Assembly: GCA_026419785.1 (NCBI GenBank)
Contig: JAODTK010005331.1
Coordinates: forward strand, 1-64,000
Reading direction: 5' to 3'
DNA length: 64,000 nucleotides
Origin: Sclerodactyla briareus
Lineage: Eukaryota; Echinodermata; Holothuroidea; Dendrochirotida; Sclerodactylidae
Shown piece after piece: positions 52,520-64,000 of this stretch (positions within the stretch are counted from its first letter, which is position 1; every line of letters starts with the position of its first letter). The notes under the pieces were generated by a model. That model was given only the letters and a program-made list of their open reading frames with translations. It had not been told where the DNA came from and ran no database searches. The translations under genes were made by a program, and so were the position numbers.

Positions 52520-52530
52520 ATTATTATTAG
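52168..52530. repeat. compound trinucleotide microsatellite with opposed ATC and GAT blocks
   Basis: Order of blocks: ATT (52169-52192), ATC (52193-52235), TTA (52237-52297), a 95-bp spacer, GAT (52394-52461), ATT (52462-52530). The ATC and GAT blocks are reverse complements, so they form a large inverted repeat around the spacer. The spacer itself contains the perfect 16-bp palindrome CTGATTATATAATCAG (about 52354-52369). Open frames giving homopolymeric Ile, Met, Leu or Tyr here are artefacts of the repeat. Confidence 0.92.
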
Positions 52531-52666
52531 AGAGAATATGCTGTGGCTGACAGCGACTTGTATAGAGATGCTATGGGCGTTCCGAGGGTGTGGATGCCGA
52601 CTCAGCGAAGGTTCATATTGGAGAGTCATCTGCGGTCAAGCTGGCGATGCAACTAGGTCATATCCA

Positions 52667-52905
52667 TGACCGAGTGGTCGTCACAGTTGGTGGAGCGTCC
52701 CGAGAAATTGATTCGAATCCCTGTCGGGGGTCATGCTTTTGACTAAAATGAAACCTGTTGCTCTCAGCACAAGGTTGCCGTCGGCGTGTGATTACCCTTC
52801 TATTTGAAAGTATCACCGGAAGATATTCCATGTACCTGGTGGAGGATTCTCAGCTGATAATAACATGCAGTATCTCTGCTCGGAACGTCCATCATGAAAT
52901 ATAAA
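52667..52905 (+). mobile_element. tRNA-derived SINE, family A, copy 3
   Basis: Starts TGACCGAGTGGTCGTCACAG, TTGGTGGAGCGTC (A-box region), then GATTCGAATCC (B box, about 52709-52719) and GTCGGGGGTCATGC. It shares downstream blocks with copy 2: GTCGGCGTGTGATTACC, GTACCTGGTG, CAGCTGA and CTCTGCTCGGAA. Compared with copy 2 it has lost the bases between the A-box region and the B box, including the ACCCGG stretch that copy 1 keeps. It begins about 130 bp after the large microsatellite. Confidence 0.7.
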
Positions 52906-54774
52906 CGGACGAATACTATACCAGAGGTGCTCGTCATATCCTGAGAATCGCGCATTTCGTCTTTGCTTCGATGTTAATCGAGTCAATTCTGTCGTGAATG
53001 GGTCAGGACGTAACATCCATACATCACCTATTTTTTCATGTTAAATAAAACTCGTTTACAATGTTTTCCGTGCCTTCCGTCCCTTTAATCCTGATTTTAT
53101 TGCGATGTGCCCTGCAGTGCAGTAAGTATAGAGTTCGTTTATTAAAGGCCAACATGATACCTATCTCTCTCACCAGACCTCATTTCACCCTTCAAGATCG
53201 CTTTTGCATGCTGAATGTGTGGTATGATTCAGGAGGAATATAAAGTATACGGAGATATTCGGACCCGGATTAGGCAAGCGAAGCAGATTAGTCACCTGTG
53301 GTATTCTAGAGGTCAGCCTCTTCACGTAACTCGTACTGATGCACCGACCCAATCTCAGGAGAGAAAATCCGTTCAAAGCGCACTGGAATAATATGTTCAT
53401 TTATCGCAGTCAAAATGTGGGAACAGCAAGGACTGAAGGATGAATCAAGAATTATGATCTGAAACTAAAACTTTCGTTATCAGGATACCCAGGGAAGCAA
53501 TGCGTCAGGCTACATGCATAGCATATTTCGTGTGAAATACTAAAGGTTTTCAATTGATGTAGTCTAACACGCACTACGAGGATATTCAAGGAAGCTGATG
53601 AAACATTTAAAAACATAATATCAAATGTGGTACGACTCCATGTAGAACTCGCAACATCCCTATGGGTTTGACACAAGGCTCGATAAATTGCGTATTTACC
53701 GTCATTTCAAAATATTTCATTTTTAGCGAATAACTGTATTAAGAAATTCGTGATGGCGGATCTATTCGTGGTTAGAGTCTTGATCATTTTTAACAAGCGT
53801 AAATTGAAACCCCTGCATAGCCTTTGCCTGCGTTACCATAACGGGCCAACCCGAATTCAACGAATTCGAAATGCCACTTCAGTGACAATGACAATGATTT
53901 CAACCCCACCCGACCTGTCCTATGATGTTTTTTTTATGTTGTTAATTTAGACCTACAATGAAGGAAGGTGAAGTCACGGATGTAACATTGCCCAAAGCCT
54001 GGACATACGGGAGATAGTCTAACAACATAGATTATCATAATGTGTTTAATTATCAGAAAAAAGGGTAATTAGAAGAATGTTTACATCAATTATATAGTTA
54101 GAATATTAACTGCGGGCCTCTGTGACAGGAACTGACAGGAAGTATGCCCTTGGTATTGAGTAGCTTAACCTGTGCCTATGACAAATTATGAAGAGAATAC
54201 AGACGATGTGACAAGGTTGTTCCAAGTATATATGATGAGAAATAGGGCATTTTAGAACGTGAAAATGCGGACTCGTATTCGAAGAAAATTCTGAGAGGAA
54301 TGAGGAGAACGCTCACACAGTTACATTTGAAGTCAAAACAATTGGAGTACAATTATGATAAATAGTTACTTCGGCTGTTTAAAATATAAGGAATGCTGTT
54401 ATGCAATGCAATGTGATAAGTTAGTGTACAACTGATTTCTCGGAGTTCTGAGCAGCCGAATAGATCGACGTATTCTCTGCTATACGTTTTCCAATTTTAT
54501 CGACTCACTTTTTAAGTTTGAGGTAATGACAAAAGCCAGTACATATGCGTTTGGTTAATGATTCATTTGTTGGAATCGCGTTTCAATTTTGTGATGAAAT
54601 GATGAAAACCTAAAACAATTTGCGTAGATTCGGTAATTTAATCAATCAATGAAGGATTGTGGGGACATACCTTTATTTGAGAACTATTGCATACTATGAG
54701 TAGAATTGATATTTTGAAAAGAGTTACTGAACCTCTTTCAGAAATACAGTATATATAAATGAGTCTCCGAGCCC
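52906..54774. other. no gene supported
   Basis: No splice pair, transposon end or tandem repeat was recognised. Open frames are short. Confidence 0.4.
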
Positions 54775-55545
54775 AAATAAGATACACCGATTAGTCTTAC
54801 TTGTAGCCTCTATAAAGTCCTTGAAAAAATATTAGGTACCATATTGTCTACAATTGTTCTCCAAAACAATTTGGTTACCTCTCAGGACGTCAACTACTCT
54901 GCATTTACTTCAGTATTGAATAGGTTGACTAATATTTTGGATAGTGGAGGTCTGGGGTTCCCCTACCGTTATTTCATGAAGGCCTTCGATGAAGTCCCGC
55001 ATCATTGTCCATTTGTTATAGTTTATTATTATGAAGTGATTAATAGGGCCAGATCTTCCTACTAAAAAGACGACAAAGGGTAGGGCAATTCCTCCCTGAT
55101 TTGTTCCCAGTCCCGATACCGATTTGCAGATGATACCAAAGATGTTAGGACCATCACTTGTTTGTCTATGATACGGAAGATCTAAGGAGCTACCCGGACT
55201 GGTTAGAAAACTGGCCACTGAAAATATCACCAAGAAGAGTAAAGTGCTTGCTGTCGGTAAGAGGAGCTTACCTGAACATCCTTGTCAACTCTATAACTGT
55301 GGCCACAAGTATGGACCCCGTCACCCGATGAGAAAGACATTGGTGTGATTATTGACCGTGAGTGTGGCTATAGAGGATAGTAATGAGGCAACCAGAATCC
55401 TTGGTTCAATCCGCCGCCTAGGATATACAGAGACGAGCAACAAAACTGGTCCTGACATGAAAGATAAAAGTTATAAAAATCGACAACAAGCTCTCGAGTT
55501 ACCTACTCTAGCTCACTTGCCAGAGGAAATGAGTAAGAAACTGTT
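54775..55545 (+). pseudogene. LINE reverse transcriptase relic (CR1/Jockey-like group)
   Basis: Conserved reverse transcriptase blocks appear in order on the plus strand across shifting frames: PISLTCSLYKVLEKIL (from 54787, RT block 1), NNLVTSQ, FMKAFDEVPH (54973-55002, the block with the first catalytic Asp), FADDTK (55123-55140, the A-D-D active site), EKDIGVIIDRE (55330-55362), ATRILGSIRR (55388-55417) and ALELPTL (about 55491). Spacing between the blocks is shorter than in an intact LINE, and stops and frameshifts are frequent, so it is an old, internally deleted copy. No 3' tail was found before the SINE at 55738. Confidence 0.85.
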
Positions 55546-55737
55546 GCGAAATGAAGTAAATTAAAACCGTATGTCAGATAAAATTATCAACTTTAGTTAT
55601 TGAAAAAAGACAATTACTGGGAGGATCAAGACGTCCTATATAATTTCAAATCAACCTGAACTTTACTAACGTAGACACTATGGTAAGGATATGAGCATAG
55701 TGGCAGATGGACAGCGCTCAGAAGGGGACCTGTGAGC

Positions 55738-56067
55738 GTGTTTTTCTATTTTATGGTATAACTTTCCGAGCAGAGGATCGATCCTATTTAAGTGGCCCAG
55801 CAAGGGTGCAGACCTGGATACTCTACCTTACTGTCAGCTGTGAATCACTTTCACCAGGTACACGGAATGAGGCAATGCCTCTTTGGCGGTACCTTATCTG
55901 TGGTAATCACACGCAGACGGCCACTTGCAAATTGCCTACCCTACGACCCTACTGTGGCTGAGCGCCCAGCGAGAAGACAACAAGTCTTTGGTATGACCCG
56001 ACCGGGAATCGAACCCTCTGTCTCCCGGGTGGAAGGCCGACGCTCTACCAATTGTGCCAATCACTCG
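55738..56067 (-). mobile_element. tRNA-derived SINE, family A, copy 2 (most complete)
   Basis: On the minus strand it begins GTGATTGGCACAATTGGTAG with A box TGGCACAATTGG, then ACCCGGGAGACAGAGGGTTC with B box GGTTCGATTCC, then GTCGGGTCATACCAAAGACT. The body carries GTCTGCGTGTGATTACCAC, GTACCTGGTGAAAG, CAGCTGACAG and CTCTGCTCGGAA, and ends near AAAATAGAAAAA at about 55745. Both pol III boxes are intact, and this copy serves as the reference for the copies at 8.2 and 52.7 kb. The head is tRNA-related but lacks full cloverleaf pairing. Confidence 0.8.
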
Positions 56068-58929
56068 CTGTGTGTTTAGAAGTCCGTCCGTTTTAAAACA
56101 AAAAAATCATGGATTTCCTCAAATATCTCCAGTTTGGAGTGCTCAATTTTCGGTCATACTTATTCAAAAGAACTATCGAATTGCTAAGTACCAAAACATA
56201 AGGTTCCCTCAGAAATTATGCTGGAAATCTCCTGAAGTTACTACAATATAGATTTGTAGGAGAACGATAATATTTCCGTCATATTTCGATCATTTATCCC
56301 TATTTCCAGCTTGCAGATTATATATTTTATCTCATCGGTCACGGAACGGAGGGCCGGAACAGATATCGTAGTCTGTTTGTCATTTCACCTAAATTTATGT
56401 TGCTGGTATCCATAGGAACATTTGCTATGGTAACAATTATGAATGTAAGAACTATCCACTGAGAGGTACTCTATGTGTTTGAAATTCGGGGGAGAGAAAT
56501 CGGTTATTTTCGTCGGCGATACATGAAAATCCTCACGGCTGTGGGTAGTCTTCAGTTCCTGGGATAAACTCGTTTCAAAAGTTGAAACACGTATTTATTC
56601 CCTGACGTGATATCTAAGGTCGCCCTAACTGGTAAGGGAATAAAAATTGGTCAGCGAGGGTTTCCTTATGTTTCGGAGCGAAGATATTATGCGGACTGAT
56701 AAACATGCCTACACTGAGCGTTTCAACCTGAATGGCAGAATGGTTAAATAGTTATTCATCTGACTGTCAGCTGACTCAAAGCCATTGATTAACAACAAAA
56801 GGTTAGAAATGGGCCATCCCGTAACCTAACTACTACATTCTTGATCGTACTAAAATCACATTTCGAGCAGGAATTGAACCCAAACATAAAAAAATATTCG
56901 ACATCAGCCAATAATTAACATTAATTCGTACAATGTAATCTCATCAGCCTTGGCTACATTTTCTTGAAATGAAGGAGTTTGAGGAGCCTACAGGTCCTAC
57001 TCTGTATATTGATGTGACCACTGCCTATTACCCAGCCCCATTGGTGTACACACTAAACAGGCCCACTACACCCTCCTCATGAGCCCAGAGCAATTTTTCA
57101 CCAGGTATACAGCCACCCACTGTTTTGAAGCTAGCAACCAGTTCAATCCATCTTAACATCTCCGGATTACCATACCCTGACCTGTCAATTTCGAGCTGAA
57201 GGGGCTTCAGGTCAGCGGATATGTTTTTAACATACTGTCATCCCATTTCCCCAACCGGCAGGGAATCATTGGAAACGAAAATGCGAAAATACAGAACAGA
57301 TTCTAAATTTGCACATGTTGCACTGTTGAATGTGTACTTTCAGATAAGTGCATATTCGATCCAGCTCCTGGTGGCGTGCTACTTTCCTCGAGAGAAAATG
57401 AAAATTGACAACACAGTCCGGAGGGGCTATACAAACTGTAGCGCACCTCAATCACGAGTTACTCCTTACTGCCTTAAGGCCTCAAAATGTTATTATGAGA
57501 TAATATTATAGCATTTAGTTCTCCTCAACAGCAGCTGATTGCGCACTGTTTTAGAAGGGATTTACTGATTCGCTGGTGGCATTGTATTGTGGCTATCAAA
57601 TTTTCTGAGACAGAGCGCATCGACCCTGCATTCCTCCGTAGGTACTTATCACGGACCCATTCACCTCGCGGGCTGTTGACAGCGAGCAGTACGACCAAAA
57701 CAATGACTTCCATGGACAATATCGAGATTAACCTCAGCAACGATGGTAGGAAAAAGGAACTTGGGTTGATAACGGGATCGTGTTTCGAGACGCAGGTGAA
57801 TAATGCTCGAAGTCAGAAAGAGGGGAGGGGTATACCGGCAAGGAGGTACGATTGGATGTGACAGACTAGGGCGCTAGCGTCGCGGGCTGTGTCTGACATG
57901 TGTCTCTGTTGCGGGTCCATATTTATAGTCCACCCCATTCCGCTAAAAGATAACTAGTTCGCTTTCCCATGCCTAGCTTCCCGCTCAATGACATATTTAT
58001 GCCATATTATTGCAAAATATTTTAAATTTGGAATGACTGAATAGTTTCCCAAATTAGGAATGTCGATGGGGTCACGCAACTCTTGTTCTATAATTTTTGC
58101 ACCTGTATATGTAGCTATAACATGGCATTTATTGTAATGGATATTTGACAAACAATCAGTGGGTTCATTCCCTATCTATATTTAAGTTAATGTCATTCTT
58201 TGTGTTCACTTTGGATGGTTTTTACACATTTAATCGGACTGTCCCTGAGGAATACAGTTCGTATATACTAGACCAAAAGTTTTGGTAATTTCTCCTTCTA
58301 GTTAACATTGCATCATCGCCTTCAAGCCATTCGCTCCTATTGATTCAATTTATTATGCTTATAGACCCTCGGTTTCGCTCCCACCGAGTAATATAGCATA
58401 CCCAATTTTAATTGGCTTCGTCGAGGTGATGGTATTATTCCTGATTTATTTTTATTATTATATAATTATCTCCTCAGCTTATTTTGTTTCCGCTATGCTG
58501 ATCGTGTCAGGTAGGAGGAGGCAGCAGTTGCCACCAGCAGGCTTGACGAGTAGGCAGGGTGCTGGCTGTGTTTTAAGGCGGCACGACTGATGAGGTGTGA
58601 CCTACAAGCAACATGTGGTTCATGCATGAACGCCGCTGGCGCAAAGAATGTCCTTAAACCTACTTTGTGCGTGAAATCCTTTTTCTTGGAACTGAGTGAG
58701 TTAGAAAAACCGTAATTTTTTTGTGGCTGAACCGTTGCTTCCTAGCAAGTATATCGAGCAATCTGAAAATACGTGGTATGGAGTGGTGATATAACTGGAT
58801 ATGGAGATGACGGTGAAACATCACTGATTATCAGCTCTATAGTATCTGTACAGTCTGTGAACTTGGCTCTTTCGGGCTCTCCAATGTTCAGTCTTTGACG
58901 AATGTTAATCGAACTTGGACACAATGTCA
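56068..58929. other. no gene supported
   Basis: A minus-strand frame open over 57028-57237 includes RSGYGNPEMLRWIELVASF and GGCIPGEKLLWAHEEG. It has protein-like composition but no family match and only about 70 codons. Sequence near 57088-57115 (TTTTTCACCAGGTATAC) resembles blocks in some animal SINEs but has no head. Nothing else was recognised. Confidence 0.4.
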
Positions 58930-59345
58930 ATTAATCCCTAGGACATCATATGCCATTAACCTAAATATGCAAAATGCTTCTTCTCCTACAGATTGGCTTG
59001 AATTTCTATGATGCATTGTCAGTGTTATACTGTCTCCTGGTACCTAATGAGTGGTCGAGAATTTAGGGTCAAAGTTCAATGAATTGGCATATTGTATGTG
59101 AAAAAGATAGAAAGAAATGCCTCTACAGATTAGGATGAATACTATGGTACTTGTCCAGTGTTATCGACTAGTTGTACATATGGCATCTTCAGCAATTTAT
59201 GGTCAAAGTTCATTAACAGGGCACATTGGGCTACTATGTGAAATACCAAAGGGGACGTCCCCATCACAGACATATTAGGTTGGAATATCCTGATACTGCA
59301 TCAAGGGTATATTGTACTGAAAAATGCTTTCAAATATTGAACGTT
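58930..59345. repeat. diverged tandem array, unit about 140 bp
   Basis: Units begin near CTACAGATTGG (58986), CTACAGATTAGG (59123) and ACATATTAGGTTGG (about 59270). Each carries a CAGTGTTAT-type block and the first two a TTTAxGGTCAAAGTTCA block before a TATGTGAAA end. Three recognisable units, moderately diverged. Period about 137-145 bp. Confidence 0.55.
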
Positions 59346-62300
59346 ATACTATGCTTATGAGGCCTGATCGGACTCGCTCACGCGATGTGCACTAGAGGGA
59401 ATACAAGAACTGATTGTTGATTGTGATTTCGAATGTTAGCTATCAATATTGTGTAGAGTAGCAGTTGCAACAGTGGCGGGCGGTCAACAATTATACGACT
59501 GAAAAACAACTCAGGGTGGTGGAGAGAGCTCTTTATATGTACTCTCACAATCTAAATGGTAGCGCTCAGAATGAACCTGTTTGTCATCTTAATTGTTTTC
59601 TATCGAGTACAGGTACATGCGTGAATTCAACATACATCATCACTCACTTCCTGACAACCAAATGACTGTAATAATATCTGTTCGAGCTCGAATAATGACT
59701 CAACTTATATTGTTGAATCATCGTTCGAATCATCACCCAATGTGAATCAAACTGCTCCATGAGTTGATATGAATATTTAGAACAGGATACGCAACTTTTG
59801 GCCCAGGCCCAAATAATTATCTCATAATTGCGTATAAACATATTAATTAAATTGATATCGTCAGTATGAACACGGGCTATTACCATGATGCGGGGCAAAT
59901 TTGGCCAGACACAGTCAACTTCAAGACACTTTAGGTAAGAGTATTTCGGTTCGTGTCAACGTTCACTTATGTGTGTGTCCATCCATTGTATACAGGCGGC
60001 TGTTTGGATTTGTTTAGATACCATCATGTATGAGAGATATTTGCCTCTACATGAAACAGGAACAACTATTCTGCTTCCAGTCGCCCAGAGAAGAATGACG
60101 GCGCCAATCCTGCGTTCATTCACTTTTCTAGTTATAAATTCTATTTCGTTGCAACTCATTTATCCGGTAACCCATTATTCTATCATCATTTAATCTCGTA
60201 GACAACATAAGGATAATGACATTTATAACGGTGAGAGGAAGAGGTGATAATTGATCACCGGCTGATTGTATTATGTTAACCCATTTTATTATGATACTCC
60301 GTCCCTAATTAGAAAGCACTTCCTGGCTCAAATGAAAGGTCACGATTTGTAGGTCTAGTCATTAGTTCCAGTAGTTTCAAAACGAATGACTGATAGCTCA
60401 CACTATGTGGGTTGAATGGAGTTTGGAGAGAATAGTTATCCGCCCCTAGTCAAGGAACATAACGTTTTATATCACTATCAACGTGTGTGTGAGTACGTTT
60501 TCATACAGTAGCGTGTTACGAGATGTGTGGGCCTCTATAACTGTAGGAATGGTACCTTTTTTGTGAAGTATATATCGGCCGATCAATCTAGTCGAAACGA
60601 CAACCGATGTACGTTTCCTCACTTCCATCGATACACATCAACCTGGTTTGAGATTGTCTAACAGGTTTAACACTCTTTTTTTCTATAACAATATTTTCAA
60701 GAACTGCTTGCGTGTTATGTACTTACTTATGTTCTATATTTGTGTTTCATTCGTATCGAGTGCAAATCAACAGGGAACATCAAGCGAGCGCCTCCGTCAG
60801 ACGCGAGGTTGGCTAAAACTATTGCGTTAATGAGCATTAAAAAAAATCCACCTTGTTATCTCTGTAAACCACCTACTGTCAATTACCTTCGAGTTCCGTC
60901 ACCCCCCTCGTCTCCTGCATGAGTTTGAGTTTTCACCGCTGTTTCCATCGCTCTTACCTGCACCAGAAGTTCAAACATCGACCCATTAGGCTACGGGGTA
61001 AATACGACCACAACTGGTTTCGTAATGAACACTGGTGGCTAACGCTGCCCGAAGACTAGACTTAATTATTTGTTTAAAGCCTTTCAAATGAGTATACTGA
61101 ATGAATCGGGATCCAGGAAATGCAAAAACCTTGTTGCCCAGTCGCAGGTAATGAATGGAAAAAGTGTCTCAGGACTAGGGACATGAAGGTTTATAGCAGG
61201 GGGGAGATGCAGAAGTTTAGTTTAGTGAAAAGGAAGACAGATCGCTGGAAAAGAAAAGTCCGTTCTAATTATGAAGATATTTGAGGATCAGGGTAAACTG
61301 CGAAACCGTGTACAGTTATATCGGCGCATGTTATCTGAAAGGTACGACTAGAGAACAGATGAAGCGGTTTGTTAGTAGTGGCATGGGTTCACACGAATCT
61401 CAAAAGAATTCAACAACTGTGAAATACCCACCAGAACCTAGTGGCCCTCTGCAAATTTTCTTCGTCGTATTGTCAAACGACATAAAAGAATGTCCATTGT
61501 GAGTTAGCAGTTGGATGCTTGTCCAACTCGCTCGTCAAAATGTCCTTATGGTCTTGGTCCGACTGTTATTACCCAAAATCCGTTCACTGGAGCGAGACAG
61601 TTCGAGAGGTGAGAAATAGGAAGCGCTAGTGATCGTGGAAATATTTTCGAAAGGTTTGCCATGCCCATGAAGCAATACGTGATGTTAAATCATGCGCCCC
61701 TGAAAACCTCAAGGGAAATGTGATGGCTATCTCTTAATATAAGAATGCCGTTAAAGTCATATAGTCATGTAACGGATTCTTTCAAACTAGCACAGGACAT
61801 TTCGGAGAACCACACCCCAAATTTGGGAGAAGTTCTAGCATGTTGTCTTGTCGAGTTATTCCAATTCATTTCGAGGATTTTTTAGGAATCTATGAGTAAA
61901 GGGGGAATAATGCGAGGGCCCCGCCCATAGACTTTACACAGTAAATGCCTACATTTTTGCAACCATGACATCAGAAATATGAAAACAGGAGTTACTAAGA
62001 AATGGATGAGGTTATTTCTGTAATAGTTCTCGGTGAACGATTTTGCTATGGTTTGTCATTCGGATCTCAGCTATGTTTCACATTGAGTTGGTATTACATG
62101 GAAATCACGCAGTTTCCCCCCACCCCGTGATGTCACGAGACTAATTTTGCAATAGCTGAATGTGACTATCGGCGCACTCGGATGGGTTGAAATTCAGTAT
62201 GGGGGGGTTGGCTACCATAAAAAAATAAATAGGGAAAGTCCTGAAAGTCAAGTCATATTCACATGACCATTCGCCTTTCAACTATCCCCCCCCCCCTTTT

Positions 62301-64000
62301 CCTTAATTAAACTATACCGTCGTTGTACATCGTTTGATGATGTGATTCAATGAATACCCTCATCATACAACCCGCATACATATCATGATAGGGAACCGTA
62401 GGTTAGTTAGGCTTATAAATGTTACATTAGCCACTGTAACACCGGTCGCAGACGACGACTAGATCTATTTGAGTGCATAATTAATTACATCAGTTGTATT
62501 CCCAGCGTAGTCATCACAGCATTCCAGTTGGGTCACTCGTTCATGGCTCGCCTAGACTGTATCGAACACGTCCAGAAATAGAGCACAAACCCATCGAGTA
62601 CCACCCTGTAATGGTGATGAACTATCGCGATGTGCTGTTCTTTTATACATGCAGCACACCAGGGGCTCTGTATCATTAACTCTAGGTTAGGTGAACACAC
62701 CATGGATGTAAACAAGCAGCCGTAAAGCTCAACACTTCCTATTGGCGAATAAGTACAATTTATGGGCCCCGGACACAATTGATTGTGTTGTGAAAATTGA
62801 TTGATCACTTGGGTCATGTTTTTTTTTTTTTTTCACGACGCAAGTCGGGGAATCTATGTAGTCACGTTGGTGGGTGAGTAGTCTGTGAGAATGGGCTCGT
62901 AAACACGATAACTCGACCCCATCTGAATGAATGACATTCACACTTGGTGTGTTCCCATGCATGATCCTAATTGTTTCGTGGCAGGTCCAATCATTTGAGG
63001 TGTCCGACGTGAATGAAAGTCCGAATTCCTTGTTAAAACGGATTTAAGTATAGTCCGTTTGTCATCAAGCTGAAATTTGGAAATTCTCATTGAGGAGTAC
63101 AAGAACCCTATGATCGTGTGTTGCATGGATGGATGAAGCTCATTCCTAGTATGTACGTTCCCCATGATGCGTACCTTGATCTTACTGTTTTCGAGCCTGA
63201 TGTCAATGGTAAAAGTTCGGAAATCCTATCAAGACAATGGATCCAGAATGCTTGGTCAATTCAAGTTGAAACTTGGTTGTTGGATGAAATACAAAAACTC
63301 GTGTTCATGTTAATATTAACATTATGACAAGATAGACCAACAATGATTAGACCATTGAGGATCAAATTTGGTAATGTGCTATAGAAAACCTATTGGTTTC
63401 TGTTAGAGATGGTGTCATTTTGTGTGAAAATGAAAAAAACAAACATACATGTTGGCCTTAATAAACTCGTACATCATCCCATCTGTTCTTGTTTGTTCAA
63501 CGTTATCAGGAATCAGTCAAGGGAAGCGCTAGCTTTTTGGCTGTCTGGTTTGGAATACATAGCAATGCCTTGTCTCCTGTTACAGTTTACTGTTCATGCA
63601 CTCGGTAGCAGCTGTGGTAATTGTGTCAGTACGAATGTTGAATGATAAACAATACATCACTTCACATGCAAGTAGTGCGTTATTTTATTATCCGGACCGA
63701 GTAGGGCAATTTCTGATGTTAGCCAGTGATTCGAGGCTTCAGTCCACCGGGAGTCCGCTCGAGCAAATATATAGCTTCGCCTACCCCTCCTCTCGGTAAG
63801 GTTAAAAATTCTCATACGCGGCGTATTCTCCCACTGGACAAAACGCGTCCAGCGAAGTAGACGAATACGTGAGACTTGTCTCTCTGCTAGCTTTACAACA
63901 GTGATCGATCAACGTAAACTACGACCCAATCTGAGAAGTGACCATAAGTTGTCCTCACAATCAGCAAGGAAAATTAAATTCCTGAATAGTATGACGTAAT
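59346..64000. other. no gene supported
   Basis: Contains a C-run at about 62286-62296, a G-run at about 62202-62208, a T-run at about 62819-62833 and an interrupted inverted stretch around CACAATTGATTGTG (62774-62787). No exon, RNA gene or transposon was recognised. Confidence 0.4.

Noticed and set aside
52147-52669. Open frames encoding runs of Ile, Met, Leu and Tyr
   Set aside because: Translation of trinucleotide microsatellites.
1-64000. CRISPR arrays, rRNA genes, bacterial-type operons, integrated virus genes
   Set aside because: Both strands were checked by eye for regular direct repeats with spacers, conserved rRNA stretches, gene clusters and viral hallmark motifs; none was seen.

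Overview
This window looks like animal (metazoan) nuclear DNA. It is AT-rich and mostly non-coding. No bacterial operons, rRNA, intact tRNA genes or CRISPR arrays are visible. Open frames of 60-150 codons lie on both strands at the density expected by chance at this base composition, so an open frame alone is not counted as a gene. The mix of repeats (CR1/L2-like LINE ends with a GCGCTATATAAATGC-type tail, hAT ends beginning CAGGGGCG, a tRNA-derived SINE, a PIF/Harbinger-like element, G/C homopolymer runs) fits a marine invertebrate, possibly a deuterostome. That placement is an inference, not a measurement.

Layout. 0-10 kb: an ACTAA minisatellite, an unassigned coding-like stretch on the minus strand near 3 kb, a short tandem duplication near 4 kb, and two tRNA-derived SINEs (about 7.0 kb on minus, 8.2 kb on plus). 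10.8-12.2 kb: the only plausible host gene fragment, three small plus-strand exons with good splice sites, the first two joining in phase and the third only 29 nt. 12.4-13.1 kb: an old 365-bp tandem duplication. 16.2-17.7 kb: a 1500-bp hAT element with matching ends and a recognisable transposase dimerisation motif. 18-35 kb: mostly featureless, with a G-quadruplex motif, a LINE 3' end at 27.4 kb and a nearly perfect 124-bp tandem duplication at 28.7 kb. A palindrome-rich TTAA-flanked MITE sits at 35.2 kb, and a dispersed repeat family has copies at 31.0, 36.2 and 38.7 kb. A zinc-finger C-terminus, probably of a LINE, is at 40.4 kb.

43.4-47.3 kb is the most informative region. A second hAT-like element is followed by a decayed LINE (CCHC gag-like ORF1, then an endonuclease domain). 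A 1.4-kb PIF/Harbinger-like transposon with long inverted ends and a TAA target duplication interrupts it, and the LINE resumes on the far side. 49.5 kb holds another LINE 3' end. 51.8-52.5 kb holds large microsatellites in which ATC and GAT blocks face each other. 52.7 and 55.9 kb hold two more copies of the SINE seen at 8.2 kb. A decayed LINE reverse transcriptase lies between them at 54.8-55.5 kb. A diverged tandem array sits at 58.9-59.3 kb, and the rest is featureless.

The window is best read as intergenic or intronic DNA built up by successive transposon insertion and decay. I found no convincing new multi-gene system. The items most worth following are the nested LINE/Harbinger insertion, the multi-hairpin MITE, the three-copy SINE family and the micro-exon gene candidate.
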